Shown here piece by piece: positions 10,305 through 19,156 of a DNA stretch of 64,000 nucleotides. Each line of letters begins with the position of its first letter. The stretch's first letter is position 1. A model generated the notes under the pieces. That model ran no database searches and was not told where the DNA came from. It saw only the letters and a list, made by a program, of their open reading frames with translations. Origin of the DNA: Rhodoplanes serenus (GTDB lineage: Bacteria; Pseudomonadota; Alphaproteobacteria; Rhizobiales; Xanthobacteraceae). The translations under genes were made by a program, and so were the position numbers. Location of the stretch: NCBI GenBank assembly GCA_009720755.1, contig WNKV01000022.1, positions 37,278-101,277 on the forward strand, given 5' to 3'.

Positions 10305-10637
10305 AGAGCCCGTTTGGACACTCCGACGGGGCTGCGCCGGAGCCGATTTCGGCCGATCCGGCAGGAGCCGATCGAAGGGCGTACCAGGGAGTACGGGCGA
10401 GATCGGCGACGCACCGGGCGGCCGAAAGCGGCCCGGCCCCTGAACTCGGGCTCGCCCGAGTTCAGCTCGTCATGCGACGCAAGTCGGGCAGGCCCGACTT
10501 GCGGGGGGTCGCGAGGCGAACACCGGCCGCGGCCTCGAGAATCTCGCTGATATCCCCGATATCGGCGTCGCTTCTCTCCTGGCCTCCGGCTGTTCGCATT
10601 GCGACGTAGCCTCCGTCCGAGTGTCCAAACGGGCTCT
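10305..10637. mobile_element. MITE-like element with 24-25 bp terminal inverted repeats
   Basis: The left end (10306-10329, GAGCCCGTTTGGACACTCCG...) and right end (10613-10636) are inverted repeats of 24 bp with a single mismatch, extendable to 25 bp. They bound about 331-333 bp with no credible coding frame. Inside are two perfect 12-bp stem-loops, at 10440-10465 (arms CTGAACTCGGGC) and 10478-10503 (arms CGCAAGTCGGGC), each with a 2-nt loop. Outside the 24-bp repeats the flanks are TA on the left and TC on the right, which could be a decayed TA target duplication. The right end abuts or overlaps by one base the ggt stop codon. No transposase is present. Confidence 0.7.
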
Positions 10638-12391
10638 CAGTGCCCCGCCGCACCGGCGCCGCGCGAGCGGCCGTCCGCCACCCCGACGAGACCGTCCGGC
10701 GTGGCCGCGACCGTGTGGGCGGAGCCCGACACCGGCCCGACCCGCACCGGATGCCCCATGGCGGCGAGCGCCCGCACCGTCGCGTCCGGCAGCGTCGGCT
10801 CCACCAGCACCTCGTCGGGCCGCCACTGGTGATGGACCCGCGGCGCCGCCACGGCGTCCGCCGGCGACAGCCCGAAGTCGAGGCGGCCGAGAACCACCTG
10901 GAGCACCGCCGAGATGATTCGGCTGCCGCCCGGCGCCCCGGTGACCAGCACCGGCCGGCCGTCCTTCAGCACGATGGTCGGCGTCATCGACGACAGCGGC
11001 CGCTTGCCGGGCCCCGGTGCGTTGGCGGCGCCGCCGATCAGCCCGAAGGCGTTGGGCGCGCCCGGCTTCGCCGAGAAGTCGTCGAGCGTGTTGTTGAGCA
11101 GCACGCCGGTGCCCTCCGCCACCAGCCCGACGCCCCAGTTGAAGTTGAGCGAGGTGGTCAGCGCCACGGCGTTGCCGTCGCGGTCGACCACCGAGAGGTG
11201 GGTGGTGTCGGGGCCGCCCGCCCCGAGCGCCGGGCTGTCCGGGCGAATCGCCGCCGCCGGGGTCGCCCGCGCCGGGTCGATGCCGGCCCGCAGCATCGCG
11301 GCGTAGTCCTTGGCCAGCAGCCGCGCGAGCGGCACGTCGACGCTGTCGGGATCGCCGAGAAAGACGGCGCGATCCGCATAGGCACGCTTCATCGCCTCGA
11401 TGGCGAGATGCAGCGCCGCCGGCGAGCCCGCCCCGAGCGCCGCGAGGTCGTAGCCCTCCAGAATGTTCAGCATCTGCACGAGATGCACGCCGCCCGCCGA
11501 GGGCGGCGGCATGACCACGAGATCGTGGCCCCGGTAGGTACCGCGCAGCGCCGGGCGCTCCACCGCCCGGTAGCGGGCGAGATCGTCGCCGGCGAGGACG
11601 CCGCCGGCCGCCCGCACGGCGGCGACGATACGCTCCGCCACCGGCCCCTCGTAGAAGGCCGCCGGGCCGCCGGCCGCGATCGCCGCCAACGTGTCGGCGA
11701 GATCGACCTGGACCAGCCGGGCGCCCGCCGCCGGCGGCCGGCCGTCTCCCCCGAGGAAGATCCGCGCCGAGGACGGCCAGCGGGCGAGCCGCGGCGCCCC
11801 GAGCAGCAGCGAATCGAGGAGATCGTCCTGCACCGGCACGCCGTCGCGGGCGAGCCGGATCGCCGGCGCGATCAGGTCGGCGAGCGACAGCCGGCCGGAG
11901 CCGTGGCGCGCGTGCGCCAGCGCCAGGCCGGCGACGCTGCCCGGCACCCCGATGGCGCGGGCGCTGAAGCGCGACGCCTGCGGGTCGGCCCGCCCCTCGG
12001 CATCGAGGAACATGTCGGCGGTGGCGGCGGCCGGCGCCGCCTCGCGGAAGTCGATGGTCACCGCCTCGCCGCCGGCCCGGTGCAGCACCAGGAAGCCGCC
12101 GCCACCGAGATTGCCGGCTCGCGGCAGGGTGACGGCGAGCGCGAAGGCGGTCGCCACCGCGGCATCGACCGCATTGCCGCCCTGCGCCAGCACGGCGGCG
12201 CCGATGCGGCTCGCCTCCGCCTCCTGGCTCGCCACCATGCCGTGACGGGCCGTCACCGCCTCGACCCGCACGGCCCCGGCATGGACGCTCGGCGCCGTCG
12301 CCGCGTCGCGGACGGATGGCTGGGCCGGCACGGCGACCGGGACGAGAGCGAGCAGAAGGGCGGCAGCGGCGCCGAGCGCAGGAAGACGCAT
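10637..12391 (-). CDS. ggt: Gamma-glutamyltransferase (glutathione hydrolase)
   Basis: 584 residues with a signal peptide (ALGAAAALLLALVPVAVPAQP), so periplasmic. The proenzyme cleaves itself before the catalytic threonine in DTTHLSVVDRDGNAVALT to give large and small subunits. The oxyanion and substrate region GKRPLSSMTPTIVLKDG and the C-terminal GGSRIISAVLQVVLG are intact. It cleaves the gamma-glutamyl bond of glutathione and related peptides, feeding glutamate and Cys-Gly back to the cell. Its stop codon TGA (10637-10639) is immediately next to the terminal repeat of the MITE-like element; the C-terminus RSRGAGAAGH looks normal, so the insertion seems harmless to the protein but may have replaced the 3' end of the transcript. 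Confidence 0.95.
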   Translation of the reverse strand: MRLPALGAAAALLLALVPVAVPAQPSVRDAATAPSVHAGAVRVEAVTARHGMVASQEAEASRIGAAVLAQGGNAVDAAVATAFALAVTLPRAGNLGGGGFLVLHRAGGEAVTIDFREAAPAAATADMFLDAEGRADPQASRFSARAIGVPGSVAGLALAHARHGSGRLSLADLIAPAIRLARDGVPVQDDLLDSLLLGAPRLARWPSSARIFLGGDGRPPAAGARLVQVDLADTLAAIAAGGPAAFYEGPVAERIVAAVRAAGGVLAGDDLARYRAVERPALRGTYRGHDLVVMPPPSAGGVHLVQMLNILEGYDLAALGAGSPAALHLAIEAMKRAYADRAVFLGDPDSVDVPLARLLAKDYAAMLRAGIDPARATPAAAIRPDSPALGAGGPDTTHLSVVDRDGNAVALTTSLNFNWGVGLVAEGTGVLLNNTLDDFSAKPGAPNAFGLIGGAANAPGPGKRPLSSMTPTIVLKDGRPVLVTGAPGGSRIISAVLQVVLGRLDFGLSPADAVAAPRVHHQWRPDEVLVEPTLPDATVRALAAMGHPVRVGPVSGSAHTVAATPDGLVGVADGRSRGAGAAGH

Positions 12392-12422
12392 GACGGATCT
12401 TTCGGGAGGGGGCGCGGCGCGC

Positions 12423-13007
12423 TCAGCGAGCCTGCGCGTGGTACTCGGGATTCGGCCGCATGTCGGTCGCCGACGCCAGCCGGTTGGTCATGTTGAAGAA
12501 CGCCGCGACGGCCGCGATGTCCCAGATGTCGCGATCGGAGAAGCCGACGGCCCGCAGCCCGGCGCGATCCTCGTCCGCCACGGTCCACGGCGATTCGGTC
12601 AGCTTCACGGCGAAGTCCAGCATGGCGCGCTGGCGCGGCGACAGCCGGGCGGCGCGGTAGTTGGTCACCATCTGCTCGCCGAGCACCGGGTCGCCCGACA
12701 GCGCCCGCACCGCCGCCCCGTGCGCCACCAGGCAGTAGTAGCAGCGATTGTGAGACGACACCGCGACCGCGATCATCTCGCGCTCGAGCTTGGTCAGGCC
12801 CGACGCCGCCAGCATCAGGTCGTTGTAGACCGCCACGAAGGCTTCGAGCTTGGCCATATCGAACGCATAGGCGCGCAGCACATTGGGGACGAAGCCGAGC
12901 TTCTCGTCGCATTTTGCGAAATACGCCGCCATGGCATCGCTCAGCGGCGCGGCCGGCAGAGCGAGCGCGATCACCGGGTCATCGTCGCGGCGTGCGGTGT
13001 CGTCCAT
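12423..13007 (-). CDS. AhpD-like peroxidase-related carboxymuconolactone decarboxylase-fold protein
   Basis: 194 residues, all-helical AhpD/CMD fold. The redox pair is CYYC (C89 and C92) followed by H96, within SHNRCYYCLVAHG, the E/S-x-C-x2-C-x3-H pattern of AhpD-like peroxidase-related enzymes. It probably reduces peroxides or thiols, with the electron donor unknown. The start MDDTARRDDDP has a strong AGGAG about 6 nt upstream. It is 31 bp upstream of ggt on the same strand, so the two are likely co-transcribed and share a thiol/glutathione theme. Confidence 0.88.
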   Translation of the reverse strand: MDDTARRDDDPVIALALPAAPLSDAMAAYFAKCDEKLGFVPNVLRAYAFDMAKLEAFVAVYNDLMLAASGLTKLEREMIAVAVSSHNRCYYCLVAHGAAVRALSGDPVLGEQMVTNYRAARLSPRQRAMLDFAVKLTESPWTVADEDRAGLRAVGFSDRDIWDIAAVAAFFNMTNRLASATDMRPNPEYHAQAR

Positions 13008-13141
13008 AAAACTCTCCTGTCGTCTGTCGACGGCGCTGGCGGCCGCCTCGATGCGGCGCACGACCCTCGCGGTGGTTGCATAGCCGCCATCACCCGGTCC
13101 GTCCGCTGCGCGCCACGATTGCGTGCGCTAGACTAGCGCGT

Positions 13142-13164
13142 CCCCGGCCCAAGGGGAGCCGGGG
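13142..13164 (+). other. Stem-loop in the NAD-GDH leader
   Basis: CCCCGGC-N9-GCCGGGG, a 7-bp GC stem, ends 17 bp before the GDH start codon, just ahead of the ribosome binding site AAGGAG (around 13170). It could modulate translation; no known riboswitch pattern is seen. Confidence 0.4.
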
Positions 13165-13181
13165 CGCGCAAGGAGAGCACC

Positions 13182-16100
13182 ATGGACGCCCAAGCGGCGA
13201 AGCCGGCTGTCGACGATCAAGTCACGCAGCAGGTGGTGGCGGACGCGGAGGCGATCATGGCGGCGCAGGTGGGCGCCGCGGATGCGGCGCTGGTTGGCGC
13301 GCTGTTCGCCGAGGTGGCGCCCGAGGATCTCGCCGCCTACACGGCGGCCGAGCTGGCCGGCTTCGCGGCCGCGGCGCGCGACTGGCTCGCCGAGCGCAGC
13401 CCCCGCACCCCGAAGCTGCGCATCGTCACGCCGGACGATCCGGCCGCCACCGTGTCGGTGGTCGAGATCGTCAACGACGACATGCCGTTCCTGCTCGACT
13501 CCGTGCTCGGCTGCCTGCGCGAGCGCGGCCTCGATCCGCTGCTGGTGGCGCACCCGATCCTTGCGGTCGAGCGCGACGAAGGCGGCCGGCTGCGCAGCTT
13601 CCGGCCGATCGCGCAAGCCGTCGCGGGCGCGGCGCGCGAAAGCCTGATCCATGTCCATGTCGAGCGCGTCGGCGACGCGGCGCGCCGGGACGAGACCCTG
13701 GCGGCACTCGACGCGACGCTCGCCGACGTGCGCCTCGCGGTCGAGGACTGGCGCGCCATGCGGGCGACCGTCGACGATGTCATCGCGACTCTGGAGCGCG
13801 AGCAGCCGCCGCTGCCGGCCGGCGAGCTGGCCGAGGCGATCGCCTTCCTGCGCTGGCTCGCCGACGACAACTTCACCTTCCTGGGCCTGCGCGCCTACGC
13901 GCTCGACGGCACCGAGACCACCGAGAACGGCGCCGCCCAGCCGCTCGGCATCCTGCGCCGGAGCGACGTCAAGGTGCTGCGCCGCGGCCGCGAGCTGGTG
14001 ACCGTCACGCCCGAGGTGATGGAGTTCCTGCAAGAGCCGAAGGCACTCATCATCACCAAGGCGAACGCGCGCTCGCGCGTGCACCGCCGCGTCCACATGG
14101 ACTACATCGGCATCAAGCGGTTCGACGCCGAGGGCCGCGTCGTCGGCGAGCTGCGCCTGCTCGGCCTGTTCACCGCCACCGCCTACACCCGCTCGGCCCG
14201 CAGCATCCCGTATCTGCGCCGCAAGATCGACGCCGTGCTGGCGCGGGCCGGCTTCCCGCCGGCCAGCCATTCGGGCCGCGCCCTCGCCAACGTGCTGGAG
14301 ACCTATCCGCGCGACGAGCTGTTCCAGATCGACGAGGAGACGCTGCACCGCTTCGCGCTGATCGTCATGCATCTCGGCGAGCGGCCGCGGGTGCGCGTGC
14401 TCGCCCGGCCCGACCGCTTCGACCGCTTCGTCTCGGTCGTCGTCTACGTGCCGCGCGATCGCTACGACTCGGCGGTGCGCGAGGCGATCGCCGATCACCT
14501 CGCCGCGGTCTATGCGGGCCGTATCGCCGCCTACTATCCGTGGTTTCCGGAAGGTCCGCTGGTGCGGGTCCACTACATCGTGGCGCGCTACGCCGGCGAG
14601 ACACCGCGGCCGAGCCGCGCCGCCCTCGAGGAGGCGGTGTCGGCCCTGGTGCTGACCTGGCACGACCGCTTCGCCGCCGAGCTCGCCGCCACCACCGAGC
14701 CACAGCGCGCCCGCGCCTTGCGGGAGCACTATGCCGGCGCCTTCTCGCGCGCCTACCGGGCGGCGTTCACGCCGGCGGTCGCGGTCGACGACATCCGCGC
14801 CCTCGAACGGCTGACGGCCGAACGCCCGCTCGGCGTCGGCTTCCATCGCAACGCCGGCGACGCACCGTCCTGCGCCCGCCTGCGGGTGTGGAGCCTGGGC
14901 CGGCCGATCCCGCTGTCCGAGCGGGTGCCGGTGCTGGAGCACATGGGCTTCCGCGTGGTGGAGGAAAGCTCGTTCCGGGCCGACCTGCCGTCCGGCGACG
15001 ACGCCCGCGCCTGGCTGCACGACATGATGCTGGAGCGGCTCGACGGCGGCGCCGTCGATCTCGACGTGCTCGGCCGCCGGCTCGAAGCCGTGTTCCTGAT
15101 GGCCATGCGCGGCGTCGTCGAGGACGACGGCTACAACGCGCTCGCCCTCGTCGCCTCGCTGCCGTGGCGCGAGATCGCGCTGATCCGGGCGCTGTCGCGC
15201 TATCTGCGCCAGATCGGCGTGCGCTACTCGCAGGACTACATGTGGGCGACGCTGGCGCGCCACCCGGGTCTCGCCGAGAAGATCGTGGCGCTGTTCCACG
15301 CCCGCTTCGAGCCGAAGGACGGCATCGACGCCGCGGCGCGCGCCGCCGGCCAGGCCGCGATCCTGAGCGAGATCGAGACCGCGCTGGATGCCGTCGACAG
15401 CCTCGACGAAGACCGCATCCTGCGCCGCTTCGTCAACGTCGTGCAGGCGGCGGTGCGGACCAACTTCTATCAGCTCGACCGCGACGGCCAGCCGAAGGCG
15501 GTGATCGCCCTCAAGCTCGACAGCCGCCGCCTCGACGCGCTGCCGCTGCCGCGCCCGCTCTACGAGGTGTTCGCCTACTCGCCACGGCTCGAGGCCGTGC
15601 ATCTGCGCTTCGGCAAGGTGGCGCGCGGCGGCATCCGCTGGTCGGACCGGCCGCAGGACTTCCGCACCGAGATCCTCGGGCTGGTCAAGGCCCAGCAGGT
15701 CAAGAACGCCGTCATCGTGCCGGTCGGCGCCAAAGGCGGCTTCGTGCCCAAGCAGCTTCCCGCCGGCAACCGCGAGGCCGCCCAGGCCGAGGCCGTCGCC
15801 TGCTACCGCGCCTTCATGGGGGCGCTGCTCGACGTCACCGACACCATCGGGCCGGACGGCGCCCTGGTGGCGGCCGACGCGGTGCGCCACGACGGCGACG
15901 ATCCCTATCTGGTGGTCGCCGCCGACAAGGGCACCGCGACCTTCTCGGACATCGCCAACGGCATCGCCCAGGAGCGCGGCTTCTGGCTCGACGACGCCTT
16001 CGCGTCGGGCGGCTCCGCCGGCTACGACCACAAGGCCATGGGCATCACGGCGCGCGGCGCCTGGGAGGCGGTGAAGCGCCACTTCCGCGAGATGAACGTC

Positions 16101-18005
16101 GACATCGGCACGACGCCGTTCACGGTGGCGGGCTGCGGCGACATGTCGGGCGACGTGTTCGGCAACGGCATGCTGCGCGAGCGCACCACGAAACTGATCG
16201 CCGCCTTCGACCACCGTGACATCGTCATCGATCCCGATCCCGACCCGGAGACGAGCTTCGCCGAGCGGGCGCGGCTGTTCGCGCTGCCGCGGTCGAGCTG
16301 GCAGGACTACGACCGCGCCCTCCTGTCGCCCGGCGGCGGCGTGTTCTCGCGCACCGCCAAGGAGATCGCGCTGTCGCCGCAGGCCCGCGCGGCGCTCGCG
16401 ATCGACAAGGAGCGGGTCACCCCGGCCGAGCTGATCAGCGCCATCCTGAAAGCCCCGGTCGATCTCCTGTGGTTCGGCGGCATCGGCACCTATGTGCGCG
16501 CCCCCGAGGAGACCAACGAGCAGGTCGGCGATCGCGCCAACGACGCGGTGCGGGTCACCGGCGCCGAGCTACGCTGCAAGGTGGTGGGCGAAGGCGCCAA
16601 TCTCGGCATGACCCAGCGCGGCCGCATCGCGGCGGCACGCGCCGGCGTGCGGCTCAACACCGACGCCATCGACAATTCGGCCGGCGTCAACACCTCCGAC
16701 GTCGAGGTCAACCTGAAGATCGCCCTCGGCCGGCCGCTGCGCGAGGGCCGGCTCGACCGCGCCGGGCGCGACAGCCTGCTCGCCGCCATGACCGACGATG
16801 TGGCGCGCCTGGTGCTCGTCAACAACTACCAGCAGACCCAGGCGCTGTCGCTGGCGCAGCGCCGCGGCCTGGAGGACCTCGGCTTCCAGCAGCGGCTGAT
16901 GCAGACGCTGGAGCGCCGCGGCCTCTTGGACCGCGCCGTCGAGTTCCTGCCCGACGACGTCGAGATCGCCGAGCGGCGCAGCCGCGGCGAGCCGCTGACG
17001 CGGCCCGAGCTGGCCGTGCTCCTCGCCTACGCCAAGCTGTCGCTCGGCCACGACCTGCTCGAATCGGCGATCCCCGACGACGCCTATCTGGGCCGCGAGC
17101 TGGGCCGCTACTTCCCGGCGGCGGTCGCCGAGCAGTTCCCCGATGCGCTGGCGCAGCACCGGCTGCGCCGCGACATCATCGTGACGCGGCTCGCCAACTC
17201 GATGATCAATCGCGGCGGGCCCACCCTCGTGGTGCGCATCGCCGACCAGACCGGCGCGGCGCCGGACCGCATCGCGGCGGCCTTCGCGGCGGTGCGCGAC
17301 TCCTTCGAGATGGTGGCGCTCAACACCGAGATCGAGGCGCTCGACAACCGCATCGACGGCGATCTCCAGCTCGCGCTGCTCGAATCCGTGCAGAACCTGC
17401 TGCTCGACCGCATGGTGTGGGCGCTGCGCCGGCTCGACTTCTCGGGCGGGCTCGCCGGCCTGGTGGCGCACTACCGCACCGGCATCGCCACCGTGGAGGC
17501 GGCACTCGACCGCCTGCTGCCCAAGGAGGCGCGCGCCGCCCGTGCGGCCCGGATCGTCGAGCTGACGGCGGCCGGCGTGCCGGCGCCGCTCGCCGGGCGC
17601 CTCGCCGACCTGCCGCAGATCGCCGGCGCCACCGACGCGGTGCTGGTCGCCGACCGCATCGGCCGGCCGGTCGACGAGGTCGCCGCCACCTGGTTCGCGG
17701 TCGTCGCCCATTTCGAGATCGACCGCATCGCGGCGGCGGCGCGCTCCATCGTGGTCACCGACTATTTCGACCGGCTGGCGCTGGACCGCGCCCTCGACCA
17801 GATCGGCGACGCGGCCCGCCGCATCACCGCCGAGACGATGGCGGATCGCCAGTTCGGCGAGGCCGCCGTGATGGCGTGGGCGAAGACCCGCGGCGGCGCT
17901 GTCGAGCGGGTGCGCAGCGGCGTGCAGGAGATCGCCGCCTCGGGCCTCACCCTGTCGCGGCTGGCGGTGGCGGCGAGCTTCCTGGGCGACCTCGCGCCGG
18001 GTTGA
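13182..18005 (+). CDS. NAD-specific glutamate dehydrogenase, large (GDH180 type)
   Basis: 1607 residues, the full length of the large NAD-glutamate dehydrogenases. The catalytic core lies near residues 780-1150: GKVARGGIRWSDRPQDFR, PVGAKGGFVPKQ with the catalytic lysine, then GGIGTYVRAPEETNE and KVVGEGANLGMTQRGR. The roughly 700-residue N-terminal region holds ACT-like regulatory folds, and the long helical C-terminus (from about 1200) is specific to this class. It oxidatively deaminates glutamate to 2-oxoglutarate and ammonium with NAD, mainly in catabolism. The start has AAGGAG 7 nt upstream. It is transcribed alone, divergent from the AhpD-like gene. Confidence 0.96.
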   Translation: MDAQAAKPAVDDQVTQQVVADAEAIMAAQVGAADAALVGALFAEVAPEDLAAYTAAELAGFAAAARDWLAERSPRTPKLRIVTPDDPAATVSVVEIVNDDMPFLLDSVLGCLRERGLDPLLVAHPILAVERDEGGRLRSFRPIAQAVAGAARESLIHVHVERVGDAARRDETLAALDATLADVRLAVEDWRAMRATVDDVIATLEREQPPLPAGELAEAIAFLRWLADDNFTFLGLRAYALDGTETTENGAAQPLGILRRSDVKVLRRGRELVTVTPEVMEFLQEPKALIITKANARSRVHRRVHMDYIGIKRFDAEGRVVGELRLLGLFTATAYTRSARSIPYLRRKIDAVLARAGFPPASHSGRALANVLETYPRDELFQIDEETLHRFALIVMHLGERPRVRVLARPDRFDRFVSVVVYVPRDRYDSAVREAIADHLAAVYAGRIAAYYPWFPEGPLVRVHYIVARYAGETPRPSRAALEEAVSALVLTWHDRFAAELAATTEPQRARALREHYAGAFSRAYRAAFTPAVAVDDIRALERLTAERPLGVGFHRNAGDAPSCARLRVWSLGRPIPLSERVPVLEHMGFRVVEESSFRADLPSGDDARAWLHDMMLERLDGGAVDLDVLGRRLEAVFLMAMRGVVEDDGYNALALVASLPWREIALIRALSRYLRQIGVRYSQDYMWATLARHPGLAEKIVALFHARFEPKDGIDAAARAAGQAAILSEIETALDAVDSLDEDRILRRFVNVVQAAVRTNFYQLDRDGQPKAVIALKLDSRRLDALPLPRPLYEVFAYSPRLEAVHLRFGKVARGGIRWSDRPQDFRTEILGLVKAQQVKNAVIVPVGAKGGFVPKQLPAGNREAAQAEAVACYRAFMGALLDVTDTIGPDGALVAADAVRHDGDDPYLVVAADKGTATFSDIANGIAQERGFWLDDAFASGGSAGYDHKAMGITARGAWEAVKRHFREMNVDIGTTPFTVAGCGDMSGDVFGNGMLRERTTKLIAAFDHRDIVIDPDPDPETSFAERARLFALPRSSWQDYDRALLSPGGGVFSRTAKEIALSPQARAALAIDKERVTPAELISAILKAPVDLLWFGGIGTYVRAPEETNEQVGDRANDAVRVTGAELRCKVVGEGANLGMTQRGRIAAARAGVRLNTDAIDNSAGVNTSDVEVNLKIALGRPLREGRLDRAGRDSLLAAMTDDVARLVLVNNYQQTQALSLAQRRGLEDLGFQQRLMQTLERRGLLDRAVEFLPDDVEIAERRSRGEPLTRPELAVLLAYAKLSLGHDLLESAIPDDAYLGRELGRYFPAAVAEQFPDALAQHRLRRDIIVTRLANSMINRGGPTLVVRIADQTGAAPDRIAAAFAAVRDSFEMVALNTEIEALDNRIDGDLQLALLESVQNLLLDRMVWALRRLDFSGGLAGLVAHYRTGIATVEAALDRLLPKEARAARAARIVELTAAGVPAPLAGRLADLPQIAGATDAVLVADRIGRPVDEVAATWFAVVAHFEIDRIAAAARSIVVTDYFDRLALDRALDQIGDAARRITAETMADRQFGEAAVMAWAKTRGGAVERVRSGVQEIAASGLTLSRLAVAASFLGDLAPG

Positions 18006-18120
18006 TCGCCTCCGGCCGATCCGGGATGCGAGCGGTGGCGTCCGGCCCTTGCCGGGCGCCGCGCTGCAACGCACAATGCGGGCCGCCGTCCGCGTCCCGC
18101 ATTCCGCGCCCGATGACCCG

Positions 18121-19020
18121 ATGAGCCTCGCACCGCTCCAATACGACGAGCCGCTGTACCGGCCCCCCAGCGAGGGCCGCAACCTGATCATCCAGGTGAC
18201 GCTCGGGTGCTCGTTCAACCGCTGCACCTTCTGCGCCATGTACAAGTCGAAGCACTATCAGGCGCGGCCGCTCGGCGACGTGTTCGCCGACATCGACGCC
18301 GCCGCGCGGCGGTGGCCGGACGCCGACCGGGTGTTCCTCGCCGACGGCGACGCCCTGGTGCTGCCGACCGAAACGCTCGTCGCGATCCTCGACCACCTGG
18401 CAGCGGCATTCCCGCGGCTCGACCGGGTGTCGAGCTACGCGACGCCGATGAACATCCTGCACAAGACACCTGACGAGCTGGCACGGCTGCGGGCCAAGCG
18501 GCTGACGCTGGTCTATGTCGGGGTCGAGTCGGGCGCCGCCACCATCCTGTCGCGCATCCGCAAGGGGGCGACGCCGGAGCGCATCGCCGAGGCGATCGAG
18601 CGCGCCGAAACATCGGGCCTCGCGGTGTCGGCGACCGTCATTCTCGGGGTCGGCGGCCGGCGGCTGTGGCGCGAGCATGTCGCGGGCACCGCCGCCGTCA
18701 TCAACGCCGCGCCGCCGCGCTACCTGTCGACGCTCCAGCTCCGTCTCGGCCCGGAGGAGATCGACGAGTTCATCGCCCGCTTCCAGCGCGACGGCACGCC
18801 GTTCGAGCCGCAGGACGACGACGGCGTGCTGGCCGAGCAGGAGGCGCTGCTCGCCACGCTCGATCCGCCGCGGCCGGTGGTGTTCCGCTCCAACCACGCC
18901 TCGAACTGCCTGCCGCTCGCCGGCATCCTGCCGGCCGACCGCGACACCCTGCGCGAGATCGTCGCCGCCGCCCGCCGCGGCGCCCCGGTGCTGCGCCCGG
19001 AGTTTTTGCGGGGGCTGTGA
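18121..19020 (+). CDS. Radical SAM protein with CX4CX2C cluster motif
   Basis: 299 residues from the ATG at 18121, chosen because the family begins near LQYDEPLYRPPSEGRNLIIQVTLGC. The cluster-binding motif is CSFNRCTFC, with four residues between the first two cysteines instead of the usual three. This spacing recurs in a group of uncharacterised radical SAM proteins with CSHNKCTFC-like motifs. The GADSE-type glycine-rich region (FLADGDALVLP) and GVESGAA follow in order. No extra Cys cluster (SPASM) or B12 domain is seen. The reaction is unknown. It is 115 bp downstream of NAD-GDH and may be co-transcribed. Confidence 0.85.
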   Translation: MSLAPLQYDEPLYRPPSEGRNLIIQVTLGCSFNRCTFCAMYKSKHYQARPLGDVFADIDAAARRWPDADRVFLADGDALVLPTETLVAILDHLAAAFPRLDRVSSYATPMNILHKTPDELARLRAKRLTLVYVGVESGAATILSRIRKGATPERIAEAIERAETSGLAVSATVILGVGGRRLWREHVAGTAAVINAAPPRYLSTLQLRLGPEEIDEFIARFQRDGTPFEPQDDDGVLAEQEALLATLDPPRPVVFRSNHASNCLPLAGILPADRDTLREIVAAARRGAPVLRPEFLRGL

Positions 19021-19026
19021 GCGCCT

Positions 19027-19148
19027 CGTGCCCCGGACGCGGCACGCAGTGCCGCGAGCCGGGGCCCAGAACCGCGAGCTCCGTGATCGCCGCCCCTGGG
19101 TCCCGGGTCTCCGGCGCGGCGCGCCTCCGCCCGGGACACGGGCCACGA
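19027..19148. repeat. Dispersed palindromic repeat between convergent genes
   Basis: This stretch contains a nested hairpin: CCCCGG (19031-19036) pairs with CCGGGG (19059-19064) and encloses GCGGCAC-GCA-GTGCCGC. It continues into a second GC-rich half ending in CCCGGGACACGGG. Composition and layout match the intergenic repeats of Bradyrhizobium/Rhodopseudomonas relatives. Lying between the convergent radical SAM and amidohydrolase genes, it may also act as a bidirectional terminator. Confidence 0.55.
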
Positions 19149-19156
19149 CGACCTGA

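Noticed and set aside
13128..16214. A 1028-residue open frame on the minus strand opposite NAD-GDH
   Set aside because: High GC removes stop codons on the opposite strand. The translation is His/Arg/Gly-rich without domains, and the plus-strand GDH is unmistakable.
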